Origin: Bacteroidaceae bacterium
GTDB taxonomy: Bacteria > Bacteroidota > Bacteroidia > Bacteroidales > Bacteroidaceae
Length of the DNA: 9,024 nt
Direction of reading: 5' to 3'
NCBI GenBank assembly: GCA_900765575.1
Contig: CAAFRW010000200.1
Location: 1-9,024 of the forward strand
The notes under the pieces are model-generated. The model was not told the origin of the DNA, searched no databases, and saw only the letters and a program-made list of their open reading frames with translations. Position 1 is the first letter of the stretch, and each line of letters starts with the position of its first letter. This document shows positions 1 to 6,257 of the stretch, in pieces. Made by a program: the position numbers and the translations under genes.

Positions 1-1412
1 AAATTGTTTTTGATAAAGCACTTCCCCATGTTGTTTTCACCAGTCTTTTGATTGATGACGAACCGGTAGTGATTGATAAGATGTACAATGGAAAAGTGAT
101 TCTGGACAGGGCTGTAGGCAAGACACAGCGTATCGTGCTGGATGCTTCCCAAAACAGATTTGAAATACAGGTGGTTACGGATAGCCATAATTTACCGGGG
201 AAGATGAAACTCCAGTACATGCTCGATGGGTATGACAAAGACTGGTTGATTGGAAAGAATGGCGAGCATTCTATTTCATATTCCAATTTGCCTAGCGGAA
301 ACTATACTTTACGGGTGAAAGCGATTAATAGCGATGGATATGCCAGCGATGAAGAGACTACTTTGGAAATAGTGGTAACGCCTCCTTTCTGGCGCACGTG
401 GTGGGCTTATATCATCTATCTTTTAGTGCTGTTGGTTGTGTTGGATTTAGGTCGTCGGTGGGTGATAAGGAAAGAACGGACCCGTATGATGGTTAAGATA
501 AAAGAACTGGAAAAGTTGGCCGAGAGAGGTAGACAAGCCTCGGAGGAAAGTGAGGAGGCGGATTCTGTAAAAGAAGAGGCGGAAGCTGTTGACGCGGAGC
601 AATCTGCTGAACAAACGTCTGCAGAGAAACAAGCCGCTGTATTACCTCCCAAGGAGAAACCTCTTATCCTGTTAGTGGATGATAAAGAAGATTTCCGGTT
701 GTTTATGTCGGAACAATTACAGCATATCTACCGGGTAGAAACTTCGGCAAGTGCCCAGGAGGCTTGGGAACTTTTGGAGACATGCAAACCGGACATTATT
801 CTTTGCGATATGGAAATGCCGGAGATGGATGGTAATGAACTGTGTAACCTGGTAAAAGCGAATGGGCCGACTGAAAACATTCCGTTTATCATGATGACGG
901 ATGAGTCGATGAAGGAAGAACGTTCGCAGAACTTATTGTTCGGAGCGGATGATTATCTGGCGAAACCTTTCAATATAAAACTGTTAGTGGAGCGCATTAA
1001 CAAGTTATTGAAATGGAAGCATAGTGAGGATGCAGCCATCTTTGAATATAAGAATCCGGATATGATATTGGCGGACGCTACGATTTCGGAAGAAGATAAT
1101 GAACGGTTCCAAAGCGCCATCCGTTATGTGGAAGACAACCTGTCTCGTCTGGATTTGTCGGTATCCGATATGAGTACTTCGTTGGGTATTGACCGTTCGA
1201 AACTATATAAAATTATACAGACCGTAAGTGGTAAGACTCCGGTAGAGTTTATCAGGGAAATGCGTTTAAAGAGAGCTGCACAGCTTTTGTTGGAGTCTGA
1301 TATGGACGCGGATACTGTGGCATCGACTGTAGGTTTTGGTAACATTAAGGCGTTCTACAAATATTTCGAAGACGAATTCGGGGTTGAACCTTCATCGTAT
1401 AAGAAGAAGTAG
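1..1412 (+). CDS. Membrane-anchored Y_Y_Y / receiver / AraC-family regulator lacking a kinase domain (5' partial)
   Basis: The reading frame is open to the left edge (codons from base 3), so the N-terminus, probably a periplasmic beta-propeller as in hybrid two-component systems (HTCS), lies outside. Residue numbers here count from the TTG at 48, which is not the true start. Residues about 5-112 match the post-propeller strand and Y_Y_Y domain (YMLDGYDKDW, SNLPSGNYTLRVKAINSDG, then PPFWRTWW). Residues 118-135 form one membrane helix. Residues 140-200 are a charged Glu/Ala-rich, probably coiled linker. Residues 204-325 are a receiver domain with acidic pair D211/D212, phospho-acceptor D254, T284 and K306 all present. 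Residues 352-454 are an AraC-type double helix-turn-helix. A standard HTCS has HisKA and HATPase domains between helix and receiver; here there is no room for them and no H-box or N/G boxes. It is inferred to bind DNA from the membrane, sensing a periplasmic ligand, perhaps phosphorylated by another kinase. Target genes are not visible. Confidence 0.9.
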   Translation, partial: IVFDKALPHVVFTSLLIDDEPVVIDKMYNGKVILDRAVGKTQRIVLDASQNRFEIQVVTDSHNLPGKMKLQYMLDGYDKDWLIGKNGEHSISYSNLPSGNYTLRVKAINSDGYASDEETTLEIVVTPPFWRTWWAYIIYLLVLLVVLDLGRRWVIRKERTRMMVKIKELEKLAERGRQASEESEEADSVKEEAEAVDAEQSAEQTSAEKQAAVLPPKEKPLILLVDDKEDFRLFMSEQLQHIYRVETSASAQEAWELLETCKPDIILCDMEMPEMDGNELCNLVKANGPTENIPFIMMTDESMKEERSQNLLFGADDYLAKPFNIKLLVERINKLLKWKHSEDAAIFEYKNPDMILADATISEEDNERFQSAIRYVEDNLSRLDLSVSDMSTSLGIDRSKLYKIIQTVSGKTPVEFIREMRLKRAAQLLLESDMDADTVASTVGFGNIKAFYKYFEDEFGVEPSSYKKK

Positions 1413-1610
1413 TTACTGAAAAGTCGGTATGATATGCTTGTGGACGTGATAGTCTGCTGAGGTTAGATTTCCTTGATATGAATCTTCCATCGATGTGATA
1501 TGCTTTATAGAGCATGGGGAGTGTTGAGCGAAGCGATAACTCCTTTCATTCCGGATTCATATTATATACCGGATTCGCATTCTATGAGAATAAAGAATGT
1601 TTATTGAATA
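1413..1610. other. Non-coding gap after the regulator gene
   Basis: No convincing reading frame is present. It holds small inverted repeats (ATGCT...AGCAT near 1500-1515; CATTCT...AGAATG near 1580-1601) and a short duplicated motif, CCGGATTC, near 1553 and 1569. GGAGT (about 1519) and ACTCC (about 1540) could pair across a 16-base loop before a short T run, a possible weak terminator for the regulator gene. No function is assigned. Confidence 0.4.
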
Positions 1611-1645
1611 GAAAACTCACCGTAAATGGTGAGTTTTCACTTTAT
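1611..1645 (+). terminator. Intrinsic terminator after the regulator gene
   Basis: Perfect 11-bp inverted repeat: GAAAACTCACC (1611-1621) and GGTGAGTTTTC (1628-1638) with a 6-base loop, followed by a T-rich stretch (TTTATTTT, 1641-1648). It lies 200 bp past the regulator stop and just before the next promoter, so it insulates the two genes. The A-rich left arm could also allow some termination on the other strand. Confidence 0.85.
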
Positions 1646-1659
1646 TTTGAATCTCTCCT

Positions 1660-1690
1660 TTTGTTGTCACAAATATAAGTCGTACCTTTG
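1660..1690 (+). promoter_or_regulatory. Bacteroides-type sigma-ABfr promoter of the phospholipase gene
   Basis: TTTG at 1660-1663 (-33 element) and TACCTTTG at 1683-1690 (-7 element, consensus TAnnTTTG) are separated by 19 bp, the spacing expected for the Bacteroides primary sigma factor. Transcription would start near 1697, leaving a 5' leader of about 105 bases before the GTG at 1803. No strong Shine-Dalgarno is seen, which is usual in this phylum. Confidence 0.8.
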
Positions 1691-1802
1691 CGACCGATTT
1701 TTTTTTGTCTGTCCAAAGAATAGTTCTCATTCTATTGTGGAGTACGTAAGGAGAATACGTGTCAAATCTATTCTTGATGCAGCATTAGTTAAATAGAGCC
1801 AA

Positions 1803-3476
1803 GTGAACAAGATTTTTTATATACTACTGTTTCTTCTCCTGCTAGGTAGCAGTGAGATACATGCCCAGGAAATACAAAGTGATTCCATTGTAAAGGAGTT
1901 GCTGAAAGAATGGGGTGTTCCTATAACCGACCACAACCAAGTGAAGCTGTTGAAGAACGGTAAAGCGAAGTTTGCCGATATGTTTGATGCCATTGCTCAG
2001 GCAAAGCATCACATTCATTTAGAGTACTTTAATTTTCGTAATGACTCGATAGCTAGCGTTCTTTTTGAGTTGTTGGCACAAAAAGCAGCCGAGGGAGTAG
2101 AGGTTCGTGCCTTATTCGATGCCTTTGGCAATATGTCGAACAATCAGCCATTGAAGAATAAGCATTTGAAGGAGATTAGAGCCAGAGGTATTGAGATTTA
2201 TAAGTTCGACCCGATACGTTTCCCTTATGTAAATCATGTGTTGAAACGGGACCATAGGAAGATTGTGGTCATTGATGGAAAGGTGGCCTATACGGGTGGT
2301 ATGAATGTGGCCGATTACTATTTGAACGGCACGCCTCAGGTGGGTTCGTGGCGCGATATGCACATGAGTATAGAGGGACCGGCTGTTAATGATTTGCAGC
2401 GCATATTCCTAAAGACTTGGAATAAAGTAACCAAACAGCATCTCGACGGGGAGGCTTATTTCTTTGTAGAGGATAAGAAGGTTTCTTCTGCAGAGGAATC
2501 CATTCAGGACACTTCAAATGTTGAAGCATCCAATATTAGGGCATCTAACCTCGGGGAATCGAACGTTAAGGATTCCAGCCTTGAAGACTCCAATATTAAA
2601 GATTCTTACCTAGGAGCTTCTAGCCTTGGAGAATCTAACTCTAAAGAATCTAATATAGGAAAATCGAACTCTAAAGAATCCAACCTTGTAGAATCCAGCC
2701 TTAAAGATTCTAACCTTGGGAAATCGAACGTTGAGGAATTCAATCTTGTAGAATCCATCCCAAAAGAACCTAACCCAAAAGAATCTCTTCTTGAGGAGTT
2801 TAACCTTGGAACGTCCAACTCTGAAGAATCTTTTCTGGATGTTTCTAAGAATGAGAACTTGCCTTTGTTGCAAGCGGTGTTGACAGAACTTGATACCGTA
2901 CATGCCGGGATAGGACCTGTACATACGGATGTGGAGTTGGCCATTGTAGACCGTGAACCGGGAGTTACTCCGAAATGGATTCGGCGTGCTTATGCAGCTT
3001 CCATAGATGAGGCCGATGAAAAGATTCAATTGATTAATCCTTATTTTGTACCGACACATTCTATTAAGAAGGCTTTGAAGAAGGCCCTGAAGAGAGGTAT
3101 TGATGTGGAGATTATGATTTCGTCTAAGTCGGATATTCCTTTTACCCCCGATGCGTCGCTCTATTTTGCTTATAAACTGGTAAAGCGGGGCGCTAAGGTT
3201 TACTTATATGACAAGGGATTCCATCATTCTAAAATAATGATGGTGGACGATACTTTCTGCACATTGGGGTCGGCTAACCTGAACAGTCGTAGTTTGCGTT
3301 ACGACTATGAAGTGAATGCATTTATCTTTGATAAAGGAGTAACCAAGGAGATGACTAATATGTTTCAGGCAGACAAACAGGATTCTACGGAACTCACCAA
3401 GGAGATATGGAAAAAGCGCTCCCGATGGAAGCGCTTTGTGGGTTGGTTTGCCAATATCTTTGCACCTTTCCTTTAG
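1803..3476 (+). CDS. Exported phospholipase D / cardiolipin synthase-like protein with an internal pentad-repeat insert
   Basis: 557 residues. An in-frame stop at 1794-1796 makes GTG 1803 the only plausible start. Residues 1-22 are a signal peptide (hydrophobic core, then IHAQ); the usual two N-terminal membrane helices of bacterial cardiolipin synthases are absent, so the enzyme should be periplasmic or surface-located. The first catalytic motif is H151-x-K153-x4-D158 followed by GGMN (165-168); the second is H475-x-K477-x4-D482 followed by GSANLN (489-494). Both HKD motifs are intact, so phosphodiester cleavage or transphosphatidylation is expected, by analogy with cardiolipin synthase (phosphatidylglycerol to cardiolipin) or phospholipase D; the real substrate is unknown. 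Between the halves, residues about 233-350 are a repeat insert absent from the standard fold; without it the protein would be near 440 residues. The C-terminus is basic and aromatic (KKRSRWKRFVGWFANIFAPFL, split here by family context only), possibly membrane-binding. The gene appears monocistronic, with its own promoter upstream. Confidence 0.88.
   Translation: MNKIFYILLFLLLLGSSEIHAQEIQSDSIVKELLKEWGVPITDHNQVKLLKNGKAKFADMFDAIAQAKHHIHLEYFNFRNDSIASVLFELLAQKAAEGVEVRALFDAFGNMSNNQPLKNKHLKEIRARGIEIYKFDPIRFPYVNHVLKRDHRKIVVIDGKVAYTGGMNVADYYLNGTPQVGSWRDMHMSIEGPAVNDLQRIFLKTWNKVTKQHLDGEAYFFVEDKKVSSAEESIQDTSNVEASNIRASNLGESNVKDSSLEDSNIKDSYLGASSLGESNSKESNIGKSNSKESNLVESSLKDSNLGKSNVEEFNLVESIPKEPNPKESLLEEFNLGTSNSEESFLDVSKNENLPLLQAVLTELDTVHAGIGPVHTDVELAIVDREPGVTPKWIRRAYAASIDEADEKIQLINPYFVPTHSIKKALKKALKRGIDVEIMISSKSDIPFTPDASLYFAYKLVKRGAKVYLYDKGFHHSKIMMVDDTFCTLGSANLNSRSLRYDYEVNAFIFDKGVTKEMTNMFQADKQDSTELTKEIWKKRSRWKRFVGWFANIFAPFL
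2514..2843 (+). repeat. 15-bp coding tandem repeat, about 22 pentads, inside the phospholipase gene
   Basis: Residues 238-347 read as 22 consecutive pentads with consensus S-N-[L/I/V]-x-[E/D/K], for example SNVEA, SNIRA, SNLGE, SNVKD, SSLED, SNIKD. SIQDT just before (2499-2513) may be a 23rd. At DNA level units look like TCTAACCTTGGGAAA or TCTAACTCTAAAGAA. The pattern (small residue, Asn, hydrophobic centre, two variable) resembles pentapeptide-repeat proteins, which wind four pentads per turn into a right-handed beta-helix; 22 pentads would make 5.5 turns. Later units (313-347) are degraded, with Phe or Pro replacing Ser and Pro in the centre. The alternative is a flexible low-complexity linker. 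Because the period is a multiple of three, the opposite strand is also open here, which is an artefact. Confidence 0.85.
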
Positions 3477-3485
3477 TTATATCTC

Positions 3486-3738
3486 CTTTGAAAAGTGATG
3501 CTTTCTTTGGAAGTGTCGCCTCTTTTAGTAGTTGCCTTTTCTTTGGAAGACTCTACATTCTTTAGAAGTGTCGCCTCTTTTAGCAGTTACCTTTTCTTTG
3601 GAAGGTTCTACATTCTTTAGAAGTGTCGTCTTCTTTTAGAAGCTACTTTTTCTTTGAAAGGTTCTACATTCTTTGGAAGTGGCACCTCTTTTAGAAGCTA
3701 CTTTTCTAGGAAAGTAATATCTTCTTTTAGAAAGCTAC
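3486..3738. repeat. 55-bp intergenic tandem repeat array between convergent genes
   Basis: Three clear units, 3514-3568, 3569-3623 and 3624-3679 (55, 55 and 56 bp), plus a diverged unit to 3738 and a partial one from about 3486. Units one and two differ at only four positions. Each 55-bp unit is itself three related blocks of 18, 16 and 21 bp sharing a core such as TTCTTTGGAAG or TCTTTTAGAAG. The last block covers the final codons and stop of the minus-strand barrel gene. No conserved reading frame runs through it: the unit length is not a multiple of three and stops occur repeatedly. No standard intrinsic terminator is seen between the two convergent genes, so the array occupies the whole gap. 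Confidence 0.85.
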
Positions 3739-4347
3739 ACCGAAACGGAAACCAAGATTACTTAGTGTACTGATGTCGGATTCCAGCAAATTTCCTTTAT
3801 TGGTGGAGAAACTATAATAGAATGCGGCATGAAATCCGATACTGTTTGTCCAGGGATAGTATTCGAAGCCGACTTCCGGCGATAGATAGAGTCCCCATGT
3901 ATTCCTGCTCTCCTCATAGATGTAAAAATCGGAAACCATGTGTGCATATTCAGCTCCCACTTTCATTCCTACATAAGGTTGAAACTTATCGTAGTCGAAA
4001 CGGTAGTGGGCGGTCACACCGAAAGGCAACTGGAAGAGAGTATGTTGTTGGTCGGTATTCATAGCCGCCGTACTGTTTAACTGGATGGTACGGCGCGATA
4101 CATATTCGTGGTTCGTATGGTAGCCCAAGAATCCACCTAATGCAATAGACGGAGTAATGTAGTAACCACCTTCGAAATTAGCTCCCCAACCACTACCATT
4201 GTCGGCAAATCCGTTGCTTAACGGAAGATTGATTTGCCAGTCGATATTGAAGTACGTATCGGGGGTAATTTGTGCTCTTGCCGGAAGAGACATGAGAAAC
4301 ATGGCTGATACAGCCAGGATTCCGGATAAATATTTGATTGTTTTCAT
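3727..4347 (-). CDS. Small outer-membrane beta-barrel protein
   Basis: 206 residues. Residues 1-25 are a signal peptide with cleavage after PARA|Q. The mature part alternates hydrophobic and polar residues in strands rich in Tyr, Phe and Gly (for example WGANFEGGYYITPSIALGGF, 54-73; LYLSPEVGFEYYP, 153-165) and ends in a strand finishing with Phe (FRFGVAF), the usual C-terminal signal for barrel insertion. Size suggests 8 strands, as in the OmpX/OmpW/porin-family group. It is the last gene of a three-gene minus-strand cluster, 31 bp after the DUF4136-like lipoprotein, so co-transcription is likely. Its stop codon lies inside the terminal block of the 55-bp array. The specific role is unknown; a structural or stress-related barrel is the general guess. 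Confidence 0.8.
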   Translation of the reverse strand: MKTIKYLSGILAVSAMFLMSLPARAQITPDTYFNIDWQINLPLSNGFADNGSGWGANFEGGYYITPSIALGGFLGYHTNHEYVSRRTIQLNSTAAMNTDQQHTLFQLPFGVTAHYRFDYDKFQPYVGMKVGAEYAHMVSDFYIYEESRNTWGLYLSPEVGFEYYPWTNSIGFHAAFYYSFSTNKGNLLESDISTLSNLGFRFGVAF

Positions 4348-4378
4348 AATGCTTTGATACTTTTCTTACGTTACTAAC

Positions 4379-5017
4379 TTATTTCTTCAAATAGGGCGAT
4401 TGGTTAAATGCCTGATTAATACCATTCAAAGTCTTGCTAAGACTTAGAGAGCCGTTATAGTTCAGTAAACCGCTGATATCAGTACTCCATACCACATTCA
4501 ACTTTTTGCTGGCAGAGCTGTCGTCCGATTTCAGGTTGACCAGTTCGGCTATGAAGGAACCTGTGCTGTAGCTAAAGGTAATAGGGTAAGGGTAGTACCA
4601 GCCTCCCCAGCCTCCCCAATAACCATAGTTCCAATAACTTGGATAACTATACCACCAAGGATTGTTTTCCCAAGAAGTGAAGTAGTAGGTGCTGGCTACA
4701 TAACTGATTTGCAAACCTACATCGGCTTTGGTCTTATCGGGCGCTTCGGTATAGAGGCGGCCCATGTTGGTTTGGAATGTAGCCAGTATTTCAGCTGCAT
4801 TTTCACTCGATTCGCTCGTCCAGTACTCTTTTTCATCCTTGTCGGTAATCAGCAGGATACTATCCGGCATGTAGTAAGAATGGAAGCTGCTGAAAGGAGC
4901 CTCTTTGTCGTAATTGGTAATGACCAGATACTCATTGTCTAACTTGTCCAGGTCTGCATCTTTCTCGCAGGCAGCAAACGCTAAGGCTGCGAATAGAATA
5001 GGAATTAATTTTTTCAT
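4379..5017 (-). CDS. DUF4136-like lipoprotein with an aromatic-rich segment
   Basis: 212 residues. A signal peptide ends in a lipobox (AFAAC) with lipidated Cys17. The mature start EKDADLD is acidic, which in Bacteroidetes can direct lipoproteins to the cell surface; this is inference. The body fits the DUF4136 pattern: an early strand with a 'xxFSSFHSYYM' type segment (40-50), ADVGLQISYVAST (98-110) in the middle, and NVVWSTDISGLL (174-185) near the end. Residues 112-150 are extraordinarily rich in Trp, Tyr, Gly and Pro (NPWWYSYP, YWGGWGGWYYPYP). DUF4136 has no firmly assigned biochemical function. The gene sits in the middle of a cluster, 29 bp after the NlpE-like gene and 31 bp before the barrel gene, so the three products probably work together in the outer membrane. 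Confidence 0.75.
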   Translation of the reverse strand: MKKLIPILFAALAFAACEKDADLDKLDNEYLVITNYDKEAPFSSFHSYYMPDSILLITDKDEKEYWTSESSENAAEILATFQTNMGRLYTEAPDKTKADVGLQISYVASTYYFTSWENNPWWYSYPSYWNYGYWGGWGGWYYPYPITFSYSTGSFIAELVNLKSDDSSASKKLNVVWSTDISGLLNYNGSLSLSKTLNGINQAFNQSPYLKK

Positions 5018-5046
5018 ATCAGTTTTTGTTTAAATTGATAAATAAG

Positions 5047-5529
5047 TTATTTGATTCTCTTAATTGAATGCTTTAAGTCGGTTACCAGGCGTTTGAACTC
5101 TTTGTCGACTCGGGTAAGTGCGCTGTCTCCCTCCACAATGAAGTTGATGTTTTCGCCTCCTTTGTTGGATACTAATTGGTAAATCACCGCGGTGCTGTCA
5201 TTGGGAATACCTATTAAGGTAATCTTCTTTCCGCTGTCGGTCAGTGTTTTGCTGTTGCTGTTGCCCGGTGCGGAATAGGTAGTCTTTGAAGTATACGTAC
5301 CGTCACTGTTTAACCCTACACTTTGGATAGTGAGCTGGTATTCCAGTTCATCATCGCCATCCGGAAGAAGTCCTTCGTATTGATAGGTCTGTAAGTCTCC
5401 CAAAGTAGAATCGTTAACCATGTAAAGGCTGTCGGATTCTTCCGCTACGGCAATTCCCTGATTGCTTGCTTTAGGACCGCATGCTACGAGCAATGTTGGA
5501 AATAAAGCTATTGCTACGATTTTTTTCAT
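5047..5529 (-). CDS. NlpE N-terminal-like lipoprotein without the CxxC motif
   Basis: 160 residues. A short signal peptide ends in the lipobox LVAC with lipidated Cys17. Residues about 48-145 resemble the N-terminal barrel domain of NlpE: YEGLLPDGDDELEYQLTI (51-68), DGTYTSKTTYSA (77-88), a 'GKKITLIGIPND' strand (100-111) and a final 'INFIVEGDSALTRVDKEFKRL' type stretch (128-148). In NlpE, an outer-membrane lipoprotein tied to copper tolerance and Cpx envelope-stress signalling in enterobacteria, the equivalent of LLPDGDDE normally carries a CxxC; here the mature protein has no cysteine besides Cys17, so metal or redox sensing by that motif is not expected. The last 20 residues are basic. It is the first gene of the cluster with the DUF4136-like and barrel genes. 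No consensus promoter was found upstream. The family call is by motif reading and could be wrong. Confidence 0.65.
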   Translation of the reverse strand: MKKIVAIALFPTLLVACGPKASNQGIAVAEESDSLYMVNDSTLGDLQTYQYEGLLPDGDDELEYQLTIQSVGLNSDGTYTSKTTYSAPGNSNSKTLTDSGKKITLIGIPNDSTAVIYQLVSNKGGENINFIVEGDSALTRVDKEFKRLVTDLKHSIKRIK

Positions 5530-6060
5530 TGTTAAATTGGTTTTAGGTTATAAATTCTGTTCTTTTTTGTCTCTTTTATGTCCTATAACATCCACCTAAT
5601 TGTTTTGTTCATCTTCGGGGAGAGATATTCTTCTCGTCTTGATTCCGGAAACCATCAAGCATTCGCTCCTAAGCCTGTTTACGGGCTGAGAACTCCTTTT
5701 ATTCCTTTAACATTGATTCGCATGATTGCTTAGCAGAAACGGAGAGCCTCTTGCTCATCTTGTTTCATTGCTTAGTGGTAGTGGTTTCTATATAAAAAGA
5801 AGGGAACGGGGAATTGGTAGCGCACAGTAAGATAGGCTATGCAAATGAAGGCGCTAATAATAGAAGGTGAAACCGGAAGAATCACTATGCAAAGAAAGAG
5901 GGGGGAAGCGGCAAGGGGGAGGGAGAGAATTGGAGGAGTGCAAAAGATAGGAGCTGTTTCCTTGCAAAGAAAGAGGAGAGGAAGGTGGGGTTTAATGAGT
6001 CGGGGTTGGTCGAATGGAGAGTTCATTCCGTGAAATATGCAAGTTCCATAGGGCAATGAT
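5530..6060. other. Gene-poor stretch upstream of the lipoprotein cluster, with a purine-rich tract
   Basis: No credible gene was found. The region must contain the promoter of the minus-strand cluster, but no TTTG/TAnnTTTG pair was seen on that strand, so the promoter is weak, unusual or further away. From about 5866 to 5995 the plus strand is strongly purine-rich (runs such as AAAGAAAGAGGGGGGAAG) and contains a 14-bp direct repeat, TGCAAAGAAAGAGG, at 5888-5901 and 5963-5976. Open frames here (a 94-codon one on minus, a 64-codon one on plus) have compositions that reflect this bias rather than protein coding. Confidence 0.5.
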
Positions 6061-6204
6061 ATTGCGTATGCCTATTTTACAACATTGTGTATGCCTATCC
6101 AATAGGTATTGCGTAGGCGTATGGAAGGGGTATTGCGTAAGCCTACGAAGTTACCTTCGTTAGGCCTAGCCAATGACCTTAGCCAGGCCTACGAAGTAAA
6201 AGCC
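6061..6204. repeat. Six imperfect 24-bp repeats with GTAGGCCTAC-like cores
   Basis: Units start at about 6061, 6084, 6108, 6132, 6156 and 6179, each 23-26 bp. The first four begin ATTGYGTA and carry TATGCCTAT, TATGCCTAT, TAGGCGTAT and TAAGCCTAC; the last two carry TTAGGCCTAG and CCAGGCCTAC. The shared core is close to the palindrome GTAGGCCTAC. Units 4 and 5 also form a hairpin: GCCTACGAAG (6141-6150) pairs with CTTCGTTAGGC (6155-6165) around TTAC, with one bulged T. The array lies between the protease stop (6258) and the start of the downstream lipoprotein cluster, so it would be in any read-through transcript on the minus strand. It could separate or attenuate the two units; no T run follows the hairpin. 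Confidence 0.7.
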
Positions 6205-6257
6205 TTTCTACTTGTGCTTGTAGATGCGGCAGACAGGTGTATAATTTTGTGGATATC

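Noticed and set aside
450..660. Kinase domain lost by a local frameshift in the regulator gene
   Set aside because: The frame is continuous and the linker is only about 68 codons, with no kinase motifs in any frame, so there is no hidden kinase coding sequence here.
1530..1600. Similarity to 5690-5740 (AACTCCTTTYATTCC and GATTCGCAT)
   Set aside because: Only two short matches with different spacing; not enough to claim a shared element.
2606..3059. Two open frames on the minus strand across the phospholipase repeat
   Set aside because: They are shadows of a 15-bp coding repeat; their low-complexity residue patterns repeat with the DNA unit and no start context or family match is visible.
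3486..3738. CRISPR array
   Set aside because: The repeats are contiguous and composite with no unique spacers, and no cas gene is present; the same applies to the 24-bp repeats at 6061-6204.
5772..6056. 94-codon minus-strand frame upstream of the lipoprotein cluster
   Set aside because: Its Pro/Leu/Phe/Cys content follows from the pyrimidine-rich strand; no domain, no convincing ribosome site, and it ends far from the next gene.
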